Assembly (NCBI RefSeq): GCF_023195755.1
Contig: NZ_CP096203.1
Location: 1,550,001 to 1,614,000, forward strand
Direction of reading: 5' to 3'
Origin: Chryseobacterium nepalense
GTDB taxonomy: Bacteria > Bacteroidota > Bacteroidia > Flavobacteriales > Weeksellaceae
DNA length: 64,000 bases
In this document: one piece after another, positions 1 through 9,058 of the stretch
Numbering within the stretch: the stretch's first letter is position 1
How the letters are laid out: each line of letters begins with the position of its first letter
Notes under the pieces: model-generated
The model's database searches: none
Seen by the model: only the letters and a program-made list of their open reading frames with translations
Told to the model about the DNA's origin: nothing
Position numbers and translations under genes: made by a program

Positions 1-1
1 G

Positions 2-1963
2 GTAGTGCAGTTCAACGGCGGGTGTACCGCAGAAATAATTTCTCCAAAAGGCCTTCTGCTTACCAATCATCACTGCGGTTACGGACAGATTCAGGCACAT
101 TCAACGGTTCAGAATGATTTATTATCAAACGGGTTCTGGGCTAAAAATACTGAAGGTGAACTTCCGAATCCCGGTGTAACCGTTGATTTTATAGTTGATA
201 TCAAAGAAGTTACCGGTCAGATTTTACAGGGTACAGACCACCTTACAGAACCTGAACTCTCTAAACAGATTGCCAAAAATATTGAGATTTACAAAAACTC
301 TCAGAAAACCGAACCTTACCAGTCTATTTCCGTAAAATCAATGTATTACGGAAATAAATTTTATGCCTATACTATTGAAACGTATAAGGATATCCGTTTG
401 GTAGGCGCACCGCCGCAAAGCATTGGGAAATTCGGTTCCGATACTGATAACTGGGTTTGGCCGAGACATACGGGAGATTTTTCAATGTTCAGGATTTATG
501 CTGATAAAAACAATAAACCTGCGGAATATTCCAAAGATAATGTTCCTTATGTTCCCAAACATTACCTTCCGGTTTCCATTAAAGACAAAAATGAAAATGA
601 TTTCACCTTCGTTTTCGGATTCCCGGGAAGAACCACGGAGTATCTTCCGGCCATTGCCGTTGAAAAAATCATGAAGGAGATCGACCCGGCAAGAATTGCG
701 GTGAGAGATATCGCATTGAAAACATTAGATGAAAAAATGCGTACCGATGATGCCACTCGTATTCAGTATGCTTCAAAATATGCTTCGGTAGCCAATTACT
801 GGAAAAAATGGATCGGCGAAGTAGAAGGTTTGAAAAAATCGAATGCCGTAGAGAAAAAAATGAAGTATGAGGCTTCGTTGGCTGCTAAAAATCCTGAAAT
901 TAAAACAACCCTGGATCAACTCACCAAGCTCTATAACGATCAGGCTCCTTTTGCGCTAAACAATGCTTATTATTCTGAAACCATCAGAAATGCAGAAACG
1001 CTGATGCTTGCTAACCTTTATTACAGTTATATCTCTGCCGTGGAAGCAGGAAGAATGGATGAAAAAGGTACCGCAGCTTTAAAAAACAGATTAACTTCTT
1101 TTTATAAGGATTACAATGCCGAACTTGATGCAAAAGTTACAGCAAAACTGCTTGCTTTGTATGCCAATAAAACAGATGCTCAGTTTTTACCTGCCGGATT
1201 CGAGAAGTATAAAAATGAAACTCAAAACATTCAGGTTATTGAAGATGCCTCTAAAAATTCTATCATTACAGGAAGAAGTGATGTGAACGGTGCTTCTTTA
1301 AGCAAGGATATTGATAAAGCATTTTCCAATCAGGATAAATTAATCAAAACCCTTAAAAAAGACCCTGTTTTCCAGATTTATTTAGCACTTAGAGACACTT
1401 ATATGACCAAAGCGGATCCTCAGTTTATGGCACTTCAGACAAAGATTGATGCGCTGCAGAAAACCTATATGGCTCAGCAGATGGCAACGGATAAAGACCG
1501 AAAATTCTTCCCGGATGCCAACTCTACCCTTCGGGTAACCTATGGAAAAGTAAAAGGTTCTTCGCCAAGAGATGCCGTTTCTTATAATTATCAGACCCAC
1601 TTAGCCGGCGTAATGGAAAAATATGTTCCGGGAGATTATGAGTTTGATGTGCCTAAAAAACTAATCGATCTTTATGATAAAAAAGATTTTGGACAATATA
1701 AAGATAAAACAGGAGATGTTCCCGTAGGATTTACTGCAACCAACCACACAACAGGAGGAAACTCAGGAAGCCCGGCACTTGATGCCTACGGAAATCTTGT
1801 AGGATTAAACTTCGACCGACAGTGGGAAGGAACAATGAGTGATATTAACTATGATCCGCGTTTCAGCAGAAACATCATGGTGGATACGAAATATATTCTT
1901 TTCATCATTGATAAATTTGCCGATTCCAAATGGCTGATTAATGAAATGAAAGTTGTAAAATAG
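2..1963 (+). CDS. S46 family dipeptidyl-peptidase, DPP11-type (5' truncated)
   Basis: Exopeptidase that removes dipeptides from peptide N-termini; the S46 family is periplasmic in Bacteroidetes. The frame is open to the window edge, and a GTG at position 5 is internal, so signal peptide and roughly 60-70 N-terminal residues lie outside. The catalytic His is in LLTNHHCGYG near the start, an Asp in the segment DTDNWVWPRHTGDF, and the nucleophile in GGNSGSPALD. Arg occupies the position 18 residues after the first Ser of GNSGSP (motif NFDRQWEG). In P. gingivalis DPP11 that site is Arg673 and confers Asp/Glu preference at P1, whereas DPP7 has Gly there. I therefore infer an acidic-residue-specific DPP11. 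A strong hairpin terminator follows the stop codon. Confidence 0.93.
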   Translation, partial: VVQFNGGCTAEIISPKGLLLTNHHCGYGQIQAHSTVQNDLLSNGFWAKNTEGELPNPGVTVDFIVDIKEVTGQILQGTDHLTEPELSKQIAKNIEIYKNSQKTEPYQSISVKSMYYGNKFYAYTIETYKDIRLVGAPPQSIGKFGSDTDNWVWPRHTGDFSMFRIYADKNNKPAEYSKDNVPYVPKHYLPVSIKDKNENDFTFVFGFPGRTTEYLPAIAVEKIMKEIDPARIAVRDIALKTLDEKMRTDDATRIQYASKYASVANYWKKWIGEVEGLKKSNAVEKKMKYEASLAAKNPEIKTTLDQLTKLYNDQAPFALNNAYYSETIRNAETLMLANLYYSYISAVEAGRMDEKGTAALKNRLTSFYKDYNAELDAKVTAKLLALYANKTDAQFLPAGFEKYKNETQNIQVIEDASKNSIITGRSDVNGASLSKDIDKAFSNQDKLIKTLKKDPVFQIYLALRDTYMTKADPQFMALQTKIDALQKTYMAQQMATDKDRKFFPDANSTLRVTYGKVKGSSPRDAVSYNYQTHLAGVMEKYVPGDYEFDVPKKLIDLYDKKDFGQYKDKTGDVPVGFTATNHTTGGNSGSPALDAYGNLVGLNFDRQWEGTMSDINYDPRFSRNIMVDTKYILFIIDKFADSKWLINEMKVVK

Positions 1964-1984
1964 TTTTTAATAAAGTAATCAAAG

Positions 1985-2010
1985 TCCCGAAAGTTTTTTC
2001 GGGATTTTTT
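1985..2010 (+). terminator. Rho-independent terminator after the S46 peptidase
   Basis: An 8-bp perfect stem (TCCCGAAA/TTTCGGGA) with a 4-nt loop is followed by six T residues, 22 nt after the peptidase stop codon. Confidence 0.88.
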
Positions 2011-2103
2011 GTTTGAAATAAATTATAAACATATATCAAGAATTTTATATAAATCAAAAAGCGTAAAATATTACAATCCTGCACTTTAGTCAAATAACAC
2101 ACC

Positions 2104-2127
2104 GCTGCCGCGCGATTGTATCGCGCG
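2104..2127. repeat. REP-like hairpin, left of the transposase
   Basis: The 8-bp stem CGCGCGAT/ATCGCGCG with loop TGT is preceded by GCTGC. The 13-nt block GCTGCCGCGCGAT recurs inverted at 2774-2786, on the other side of the RAYT gene. The GC content is far above the surroundings. Confidence 0.8.
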
Positions 2128-2139
2128 AAATAAATAAAC

Positions 2140-2706
2140 CTAAATATTAAACATTCTGAAAACAACTATATCCTCCAAAAGCCCTTTCTCGTCGGCATAA
2201 TCTATAGCACTACTGTATCGGTACTCTTCCGCATTTGTTACAAGTCCTGCTTTTACAGGATTTTTATGGGTATAATTAATCTTTTGCCAGATTACTCTGT
2301 TGCTCCATAACTCAATTGGATGATTATCATGTCTCCAAAATTGATACTGATTGACGTTAGATGTTTTTAAACCTTCTTTCAGGAAAAAGTTTAATAAGAA
2401 TTTGTTTCTGGGTTCTTTTGCGTTTTCTTTTATTGCTGAAACAACGGCCTTGCTGGTAAACCTTTTGAAATCGCCTAATAAAAGCTCCGGTTTTTGACCA
2501 TTCACACTTCGGAAAACCAAATGTACATGATTGGGCATAATACACCAGGCATGTATTTCCATTCCTTTATTTTTCTGACAGAATCTTAAACTCTTCAACA
2601 GCAGCTCTATATATTCATCTTTTATAAAGACATTCAGCCAGCCGACAACAGCAAAGCTTACGAAATACAGCCCTTCGGGATTATGGAATTTGTAATTTCT
2701 ACTCAT
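2140..2706 (-). CDS. REP-associated tyrosine transposase (RAYT, IS200/IS605 Y1-like)
   Basis: Single-strand DNA transposase of the Y1 HUH family, 188 residues from the chosen start. The HUH pair is in the segment IMPNHVHLVF, and the probable catalytic Tyr lies near the C-terminus (NAEEYRYSSAIDY region). The start is taken at the ATG giving MSRNYKFHNPEG, the usual beginning of the family; an in-frame upstream ATG at 2757 would add an atypical 17-residue extension that runs up to the right-hand hairpin. Inverted REP-like hairpins lie on both sides, within 15-60 nt, the arrangement expected if this enzyme recognises or moves these palindromes. No IS-like terminal repeats or target duplication are seen, so it is more likely a domesticated RAYT than an active insertion sequence. 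Confidence 0.88.
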   Translation of the reverse strand: MSRNYKFHNPEGLYFVSFAVVGWLNVFIKDEYIELLLKSLRFCQKNKGMEIHAWCIMPNHVHLVFRSVNGQKPELLLGDFKRFTSKAVVSAIKENAKEPRNKFLLNFFLKEGLKTSNVNQYQFWRHDNHPIELWSNRVIWQKINYTHKNPVKAGLVTNAEEYRYSSAIDYADEKGLLEDIVVFRMFNI

Positions 2707-2760
2707 CAATGTATGTTTTGATAAAGATAAAAATTTATAAAAGATAAATAAAAACAAAAA

Positions 2761-2786
2761 GCCACGCGATGGAATCGCGCGGCAGC
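2761..2786. repeat. REP-like hairpin, right of the transposase
   Basis: A 10-bp stem with one A-C mismatch (GCCACGCGAT/ATCGCGCGGC, loop GGA) is followed by AGC. It is the inverted partner of the hairpin at 2104-2127 and lies just upstream of the RAYT start. Confidence 0.8.
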
Positions 2787-2807
2787 TTATGATTATTTTA
2801 TTAAATT

Positions 2808-5687
2808 TTAATGTCCAAAAATATCTTTTAATGTTACTTCTTTAAAAGTTCCCATCTGAGAAACAGCGTTCATATTCAGGTTTTCTTTTTTCCCGATAAT
2901 AGCTGTATTAAAATGGACCGATTTAATGTAATTATTATAAAATTCCTTAACATCTTCAAAAGTCAGTTTTTCAATCTGCTGATAAATATCTTTTCTGAAA
3001 TCATGATAAATATTAAGTTTTTTGAGTCGTAACGTATTAAAGAAAATATTCGTTCTGGTAACTCTCGCGGAAGCAATCTGCTTTAAGGCTGCATTTCTGG
3101 CGTTTTCAAACTGTGCCGGAACTTCAGGAAGTTCATTCATCAGTTCGGTAAGAGTATCTACGGCAATCTGCAGTTTATCCGGCTGTGTTCCGATATACGT
3201 TGTGATATAATCAGGATGATGGAGTTCCGAATTGGCAGCGTAAGAAACATACGCAGAATAAGCAAGACTTTTACTTTCACGGATTTCCTGGAAAACAATC
3301 GAAGATAAACCTCTTCCGAAATATTCATTGAATACATTAATTTTTCCGAAATTTCCTGTATCCACCATTTGTCCTTTTCCGATTCTGCTCATTTCCATCT
3401 GTACCATGTCGTAGTTTGTGAAATAAACATTTCCCGTAGTTTCCGGCTCCGGATATTTTTTAGGTTCGGGAATAGCCAGGCTTTCCGTTTCGATATATTT
3501 TCCGATATATTCTTTAAAACCTTCAAAGTTTCTTCCGTAAAAAAAGATCTGATATGGAAACCTGAATAAATTCTTCATTCTTTCCGTAAAAACTTCAACA
3601 TTGGTGTTTTCAAGCTCTTCTTTTGAAATAATATCCGTAAACCTTGAAAACGAGCCGAGTTTGGTATAATTCGTTAAAGCCGTCATGATACGGGCTTTGT
3701 CTTTTTTTACTGCTGCACGGTTTTCAAGCACTGTTTCTACAAACTGGTTATAAATTTCCTGATCCGGCTGTACTTCTTTCATCCAGTGCTGGAGAAGCTC
3801 GATCCCTTTAGGAATATTTTCTTCAAGTCCCGCCAGTGAAATCGTAAGCTGATCATTAGCCGTTTTAAAATCATTGGTAATTCCGATCTTAAAAAATTCC
3901 TTCTTAAGATCATCCGGTGAAAACTTTTCCGTACCTAAATATTGAAGAACCTGAGTGGAAATACCAAGATCCCGGTCATGATCGCTCCCAAAAGGAAAAA
4001 TAAAATGCACCTGGGCAATATCATTGCTTTTATTTTTTACAAAACTCAGTTTTTTATCTTTAATACTATCCGTGAGAATCTCTTTCTGATAATCGATAAA
4101 CTCAGGCTGAATATCTTCCGTTTTTTCAGCTAAAATCTCCCGGAGGAATTCAGATTGAGCTTCACGGTTGATCTTTACCGGTGTGATTCCGGGATTTTCC
4201 ACACGAATCAGCTTATCATTGGTTCCTTTTTCTTTTTTAACAATGACGTAGTTGTCTTTGAAAAATTGGTTGGCAAAATTTACTACCTCATCCTTTGTAA
4301 TTGCTGCATATTCATCCATTTCATTCAGTTCCTGTTCCCAGGTTCTGCCTTTGATGTAGGTATCGTAAAGGTTGGTAGCCAAGCCGTCTGCTGTTTCCAG
4401 CCCCTTCATTCTCTGCACTTTAAAATCATTAATGATGGCCTTTAGCGTCCAGTCCGGGAAGTTTCCTTTTTTTACCAGTTCAACCTGTTCCAGCACAAGA
4501 TTTTTTGCTTCATCCAATGTCTGTGTTTCTTTAGGAACCGCAACAATGGAGAAATATCCGTACTGTTTTAACCCTACTGAAAATGCCTGTCCCCAAAGCA
4601 GTTTCTGGGTCTGATTGATATTCAGGTCTATCAATCCCGCCTCTCCCCTGTTGCTCAAAATATTGGCTACAATATCAGCAAGCATGGCTTCCTTTGTTCC
4701 GTAGCTTTCGGTTCTCCAGGCGAGCTGAACTCTTGGTGTGGTAGGACTTTTCACGGTTCTTTCTATAATTTCCGTGATAGGCTTTTCTGTAACAGCAGTT
4801 TTTTTAGGCAATTCCCGGTAAGGAATTGTTCCGAAATACTGATCTACAAGTTTAATAGTATCATCAAAATCAAGATCTCCTACCAAAACCATTGCATAAT
4901 TATTCGGGACGTAATATTCATCAAAATATTTATGAATCGCTTTCATGGAAGGATTTTTCAGATGTTCCGCCTTTCCCAGGGTGGTTTGCTGCCCGTTGGG
5001 ATGATTGGGAAAAAGTGCGTCCATCAGTTCGTATTGAACCAGCCTGGAGTCATTATCCTGTGCCCTGTTGAATTCTTCATACACCGATTCAAGCTCAGTA
5101 TGGAAAAGTCTCAACACCAGCTCCGAAAATCTTTCTTTTTCAATTTTCAGCCACTTTTCCAGTTCATTATTGGGAATATTATTTTTATAAACGGTTTCAT
5201 CAAACCAGGTGTGAGCATTGGTTCCCGTAGCGCCTAATGAAGAAATTGCCTTGTCATATTCATTTGCAATAGCATATTGGCTTGCTTCCTGAGAAAGTTC
5301 ATCTATCTTCCGGTAAATGGTTTTCTTCTTTTCCGGATCAGCCGTTGCCTTATGTTCTTCAAACAAATCCGAAATCCGGCTCAGCAACTCATTTTCTTTT
5401 TCCCAATCCTGTGTACCGAGTTTTGAAGTCCCTTTAAACATCATATGCTCAAGATAATGGGCAAGCCCGGTATTATCGGCCGGATCATTATTGCTTCCCG
5501 TGCGTACCGGAATATAAGTCTGGATTCTCGGAGCGTCAAAATTCTGGGCAATAAATACCTTCAGTCCGTTTTTTAAAGTATAAATTCTTACGTTATTTTC
5601 ATCATTGGAAACGGTAATATATTCGTAATTTCCATCTTTATGAATCGTTTCACTGTATTTTTTATCTGTCATATCAATCATTTTCAT
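2808..5687 (-). CDS. M16 family zinc metallopeptidase (insulinase/pitrilysin-like), two M16 units
   Basis: A 959-residue protein with the inverted zinc motif HxxEH at residues 77-81 (AHYLEHMMFKGTS) and the distal zinc-ligand Glu at about residue 198 (HTELESVYEEFNR). An insertion of about 45 residues, rich in charged residues, separates the motif from the rest of the first M16 domain. The C-terminal half repeats the fold without a metal site, as in pitrilysin-type single-chain clamshells. No signal peptide is visible at this start (MKMIDMTDKKYSET), so it may be cytoplasmic, whereas many Bacteroidetes M16 proteins are exported. A TAnnTTTG -7 element lies on the minus strand at 5708-5715, about 20 nt upstream. 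The peptide substrate cannot be told from sequence. Confidence 0.92.
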   Translation of the reverse strand: MKMIDMTDKKYSETIHKDGNYEYITVSNDENNVRIYTLKNGLKVFIAQNFDAPRIQTYIPVRTGSNNDPADNTGLAHYLEHMMFKGTSKLGTQDWEKENELLSRISDLFEEHKATADPEKKKTIYRKIDELSQEASQYAIANEYDKAISSLGATGTNAHTWFDETVYKNNIPNNELEKWLKIEKERFSELVLRLFHTELESVYEEFNRAQDNDSRLVQYELMDALFPNHPNGQQTTLGKAEHLKNPSMKAIHKYFDEYYVPNNYAMVLVGDLDFDDTIKLVDQYFGTIPYRELPKKTAVTEKPITEIIERTVKSPTTPRVQLAWRTESYGTKEAMLADIVANILSNRGEAGLIDLNINQTQKLLWGQAFSVGLKQYGYFSIVAVPKETQTLDEAKNLVLEQVELVKKGNFPDWTLKAIINDFKVQRMKGLETADGLATNLYDTYIKGRTWEQELNEMDEYAAITKDEVVNFANQFFKDNYVIVKKEKGTNDKLIRVENPGITPVKINREAQSEFLREILAEKTEDIQPEFIDYQKEILTDSIKDKKLSFVKNKSNDIAQVHFIFPFGSDHDRDLGISTQVLQYLGTEKFSPDDLKKEFFKIGITNDFKTANDQLTISLAGLEENIPKGIELLQHWMKEVQPDQEIYNQFVETVLENRAAVKKDKARIMTALTNYTKLGSFSRFTDIISKEELENTNVEVFTERMKNLFRFPYQIFFYGRNFEGFKEYIGKYIETESLAIPEPKKYPEPETTGNVYFTNYDMVQMEMSRIGKGQMVDTGNFGKINVFNEYFGRGLSSIVFQEIRESKSLAYSAYVSYAANSELHHPDYITTYIGTQPDKLQIAVDTLTELMNELPEVPAQFENARNAALKQIASARVTRTNIFFNTLRLKKLNIYHDFRKDIYQQIEKLTFEDVKEFYNNYIKSVHFNTAIIGKKENLNMNAVSQMGTFKEVTLKDIFGH

Positions 5688-5707
5688 TCTTACATCAGAA
5701 TGCCATA

Positions 5708-5715
5708 CAAATGTA
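5708..5715 (-). promoter_or_regulatory. Putative -7 promoter element for the M16 peptidase
   Basis: TACATTTG on the minus strand matches the Bacteroidetes -7 consensus TAnnTTTG, 20 nt before the start codon. No clear -33 TTTG is present at the usual spacing. Confidence 0.5.
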
Positions 5716-5871
5716 AGGAATAGAAAATGAACTGTGTATGTTTTGTCAGGATTAGCGTACCTTACTAAAATTGTAAATTCCTGAATACTGTTTGTTCATT
5801 TGATTAAATTAAATGCCTAGGAGATTTAAAATAAAAATAAATTAAGTCTGATCTGAAGATTTTATTTCATC

Positions 5872-6102
5872 TTCGAGACTAAAAAGACTCCATGATGAGC
5901 AAAAAAGCTCGCCCACGAATCTAAAAGACTGAAAAACCAGTCTAAAAGGCTCATCGACGAAGCAAAAAGACTCAACGATGAGCCTAAAAGGATCAAAAAC
6001 CAGCCTAAAAGGCTCAATGACGAGGCAAAAACACTCAACGGCGAGCCTAAAAGGTTCAACAACCAGCCTTGGAGGTTCAAAATTGAAGCAAAAAGGGTGG
6101 TT
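5872..6102. repeat. 21-bp tandem repeat with 63-bp higher-order period
   Basis: About eleven degenerate 21-bp units fill the intergenic region before polA. Best-preserved units start at 5935, 5956, 5977, 5998, 6019, 6040 and 6061, with core CCTAAAAGGCTCAA. Three unit types alternate (beginning AACCAG, GACGA and GATGAG/GGCGAG), giving a 63-bp period. Because 21 is a multiple of three, both strands stay open. The minus strand has a 72-codon frame made of heptads such as LSLFASS, and the plus strand has an ATG-less frame at 5899-6117 with heptads such as DEAKRLN. I do not call a gene. Confidence 0.85.
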
Positions 6103-6185
6103 TTAAAACGATCATGTTAAAAAATTACCCATAACACCTCCGGTTAATCCTTTCCACATTTCCCTATTAAAAGAACTCTTTTTCT

Positions 6186-6193
6186 TATATTTG
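6186..6193 (+). promoter_or_regulatory. Putative -7 promoter element for polA
   Basis: TATATTTG matches TAnnTTTG exactly. Transcription would begin about 6 nt downstream, at or next to the ATG at 6200 and 9 nt before the ATG at 6209, so the mRNA would be leaderless or nearly so. Confidence 0.55.
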
Positions 6194-6208
6194 TTTTTTA
6201 TGGACAAT

Positions 6209-9046
6209 ATGGACGCAACACAAGATAAAAGATTATTCCTGATCGATGCTTATGCAATGATTTTCAGAGGATATTATGCTCTGATCAGAAATCCGAGACT
6301 CACCAGCAAAGGCCTGGATACTTCAGCCATTTTCGGATTTACCAATTCCCTGATTGAATTGATCAGAAGGGAAAAGCCTACTCATCTTGCGGTGGTTTTT
6401 GATGTGGGTGAAGCCAGCATTAGAACGGGAGATTTTTCAGAATATAAAGCCAACAGGAGTGAAACACCGGAAGCCATCCAAAATGCGATTCCATACATCC
6501 ACAGAATTCTGCAGGCCATGCATATTCCTATCCTGGGTGTTCCCGGTTATGAAGCGGATGATGTGATCGGAACCATTGCATGTAAAGCTGAAAAAGAAGG
6601 CTATACAACATTTATGGTAACTCCGGACAAAGATTTTGCACAGCTGGTTACCGATAAAATTAAAATTTACAAACCCGGATTAAAGGGCGGAGATATCGAA
6701 ATTTTAGGCGTAGACGAAGTGAAAGCCAAATATGAAATTGAAGATCCTAAACAAGTCATAGATTTCCTGGCGATGATGGGAGATTCAGTCGATAATATTC
6801 CGGGACTTGATGGTGTGGGTGAAAAAACTGCGATGAAATTCCTGAAAGAGTTCGGAAATATTGAAACTCTTTTAGCCAACACCGACAAATTAAAAGGTAA
6901 ATTAAAAGAAAAAGTAGAGGCTTCCGCCGAGCGTGGAATTTTGTCTAAAAAACTGGCCACCATTATCTGCGATGCCCCTGTGGAATTCCATCAGGAACAA
7001 TATGATCTGGAGACTCCGGATTTTGAAAAGGTAAAAGAAGTTTTTGACGAAATAGAATTCAGAAGGCTGTATGAAAATCTTTACCGAGCCTTTTCTCCGG
7101 CCGCCACAGGAACTGTTGTGGTTGCAGAAATAGACGTTACCATTGCCGAAACTCCGCAGCAAAAAGTGGCACAGGCAGTGGGACAGCTTGATCTGTTTGC
7201 CACGTATGAAGAGCTGGATCAGGCCACATCTACCAAGTCTACCATCGAACAGAACGATCATCTGTATCAGTTTATCGATAATCCGAAAGCACAGAAAATC
7301 CTTGTCGACAATTTACTAAAACAACGGGTAGTCTGCTTTGATACCGAAACCACTTCTCTTAACGAACTTGAAGCCGAGCTGGTGGGGATGAGTTTCAGCT
7401 ACAAAAAAGGTTTGGCCTATTATATTCCTCTTTCTGAAGATCAGGGTGAAGTATTGCAGACGCTTGAGATTTTCAGGCCGTTTTTCGAAAAGGAAGATCT
7501 GATTAAAGTAGCACATAATTTAAAATTCGATTATAAAATCCTGAAAAGATATAATATCACCGTGAAGGGCGCAATGTTCGACACGATGATCGCACATTAT
7601 CTCCTGAATCCTGACGGAAGACACGGAATGGATTATCTTTCTGAAATATACCTGGGGTATAAACCTGTTTCCATTGAAACCATTATCGGTAAAAAGGGAA
7701 AAAAACAGGGAAATTTCAGGGATGCAGATCTCAGGACACAGACCGATTATGCGGCAGAAGATGCCGATGTCACTTTCCAGCTTTACGAACTTTTCGCCCC
7801 ACAGCTTAAAAAGGAAAATTTAGAAGATCTTTTTTTCAAGATAGAAATGCCGCTGATGGAGGTTTTGGCTAAAATGGAGCTGGCCGGAATTTCCCTTGAT
7901 GAAAAATGGCTTGCCCAGGAAAGTGTAGATCTGGAAAACGATCTGAAGCAGCTGGAAGCCAAAATTTTTGAACTTTCAGGAGAAGAATTCAACGTCAACT
8001 CTCCGAAACAGCTGGGAGATATCCTTTTCGAAAAGCTGCAGCTGGACCCGAAAGCCAAGAAAACGAAAACCGGACAATACGCGACTTCGGAAGATATCCT
8101 GCAGAAGCTTGCGTCCAAACATGAGATTATTCAGCATATCCTTGAATACAGAACGTATCAGAAATTAAAATCAACTTACGTTGATGCATTACCGTCACAG
8201 ATTGAAAAATCGGACAACCGCGTTCATACGAATTTCTCACAGACTACTGCCGCAACGGGCCGTCTGGCGAGTGTCAATCCGAATCTTCAGAACATTCCGA
8301 TCAGAACGTTGAGAGGCCAGCAGATCCGTGGTGCTTTTGTGGCGGGAGAAGGTAAAAAAATTATTTCTGCCGATTATTCACAGATCGAGCTTCGTCTTAT
8401 TGCTGAAATTTCCGGAGAAGATAATATGATTAAGGCTTTCCAGAACGGAGAAGATATTCACGCTTCCACAGCGGCAAGGCTGTTTAATATTCCGCTTGAG
8501 GAGGTTTCAAAAATCCAGAGAAGCCAGGCGAAGACCGTCAACTTCGGGATTTTGTACGGACAGGGCGCTTTCGCTCTTGCAGAGCAGACCGGATTGTCCA
8601 GAAGTGAGGCGAAACAGATGATCGATGCGTATTATGCTACTTATCCGAAACTGAAAGAGTATATGGCAGAGCAGGTGAAAAGAGCCCGTGAAATCGGTTA
8701 TGTGGAAACCATTCTGGGAAGAAAGCGTCATTTGAAAGATATCAATTCCAATAATTTTGTGGTTCGCGGACACGCCGAGAGAAATGCCGTAAATGCCCCG
8801 ATTCAGGGAAGTGCCGCCGATGTGGTGAAGATGGCGATGATTAAAATTCAGAAAGAACTTGAAAAAGAAAAATTAAAAACCAAAATGCTGCTGCAGGTAC
8901 ATGACGAATTGGTTTTTGAAGCTCCGGCTGATGAAATCGATGTAGCCACCAACATCATTAAAATGGAAATGGAAAATGCTATTGAAACACAGGTTCCATT
9001 GCTGGTGGAAGTAGGTGTTGGGAATAATTGGCTGGAAGCGCATTGA
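6209..9046 (+). CDS. polA: DNA polymerase I
   Basis: Repair and Okazaki-fragment polymerase of 945 residues. The 5'-3' nuclease domain covers about residues 1-295 (DKRLFLIDAYAMIFRGYYA; VPGYEADDVIGT). A DEDD 3'-5' exonuclease begins at about 376 (VCFDTETTSLNE), and the polymerase domain carries motif A near 721 (SADYSQIELR), motif B near 775 (RSQAKTVNFGILYG) and motif C near 897 (VHDELVFEA). All three activities therefore look intact. ATG codons at 6200 and 6209 and a TTG at 6191 are in frame. I prefer 6209 (MDATQDKRLFL), since TTG and probably 6200 overlap the predicted transcription start. It is transcribed alone, and an inverted repeat follows. Confidence 0.97.
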   Translation: MDATQDKRLFLIDAYAMIFRGYYALIRNPRLTSKGLDTSAIFGFTNSLIELIRREKPTHLAVVFDVGEASIRTGDFSEYKANRSETPEAIQNAIPYIHRILQAMHIPILGVPGYEADDVIGTIACKAEKEGYTTFMVTPDKDFAQLVTDKIKIYKPGLKGGDIEILGVDEVKAKYEIEDPKQVIDFLAMMGDSVDNIPGLDGVGEKTAMKFLKEFGNIETLLANTDKLKGKLKEKVEASAERGILSKKLATIICDAPVEFHQEQYDLETPDFEKVKEVFDEIEFRRLYENLYRAFSPAATGTVVVAEIDVTIAETPQQKVAQAVGQLDLFATYEELDQATSTKSTIEQNDHLYQFIDNPKAQKILVDNLLKQRVVCFDTETTSLNELEAELVGMSFSYKKGLAYYIPLSEDQGEVLQTLEIFRPFFEKEDLIKVAHNLKFDYKILKRYNITVKGAMFDTMIAHYLLNPDGRHGMDYLSEIYLGYKPVSIETIIGKKGKKQGNFRDADLRTQTDYAAEDADVTFQLYELFAPQLKKENLEDLFFKIEMPLMEVLAKMELAGISLDEKWLAQESVDLENDLKQLEAKIFELSGEEFNVNSPKQLGDILFEKLQLDPKAKKTKTGQYATSEDILQKLASKHEIIQHILEYRTYQKLKSTYVDALPSQIEKSDNRVHTNFSQTTAATGRLASVNPNLQNIPIRTLRGQQIRGAFVAGEGKKIISADYSQIELRLIAEISGEDNMIKAFQNGEDIHASTAARLFNIPLEEVSKIQRSQAKTVNFGILYGQGAFALAEQTGLSRSEAKQMIDAYYATYPKLKEYMAEQVKRAREIGYVETILGRKRHLKDINSNNFVVRGHAERNAVNAPIQGSAADVVKMAMIKIQKELEKEKLKTKMLLQVHDELVFEAPADEIDVATNIIKMEMENAIETQVPLLVEVGVGNNWLEAH

Positions 9047-9058
9047 TTAACCATATAG

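Noticed and set aside
2707-2757. Upstream ATG for the RAYT gene
   Set aside because: The extra 17 residues are hydrophobic and not typical of the family, and they extend to the edge of the right-hand hairpin; the ATG at 2706 fits the conserved N-terminus.
5862-6080. A minus-strand 72-codon ORF of hydrophobic heptads
   Set aside because: It is fully explained by the 21-bp tandem repeat, which keeps both strands open; no promoter or conserved start supports it.
5872-6102. Possible CRISPR array
   Set aside because: Units are contiguous, degenerate and without unique spacers; no cas genes are near.
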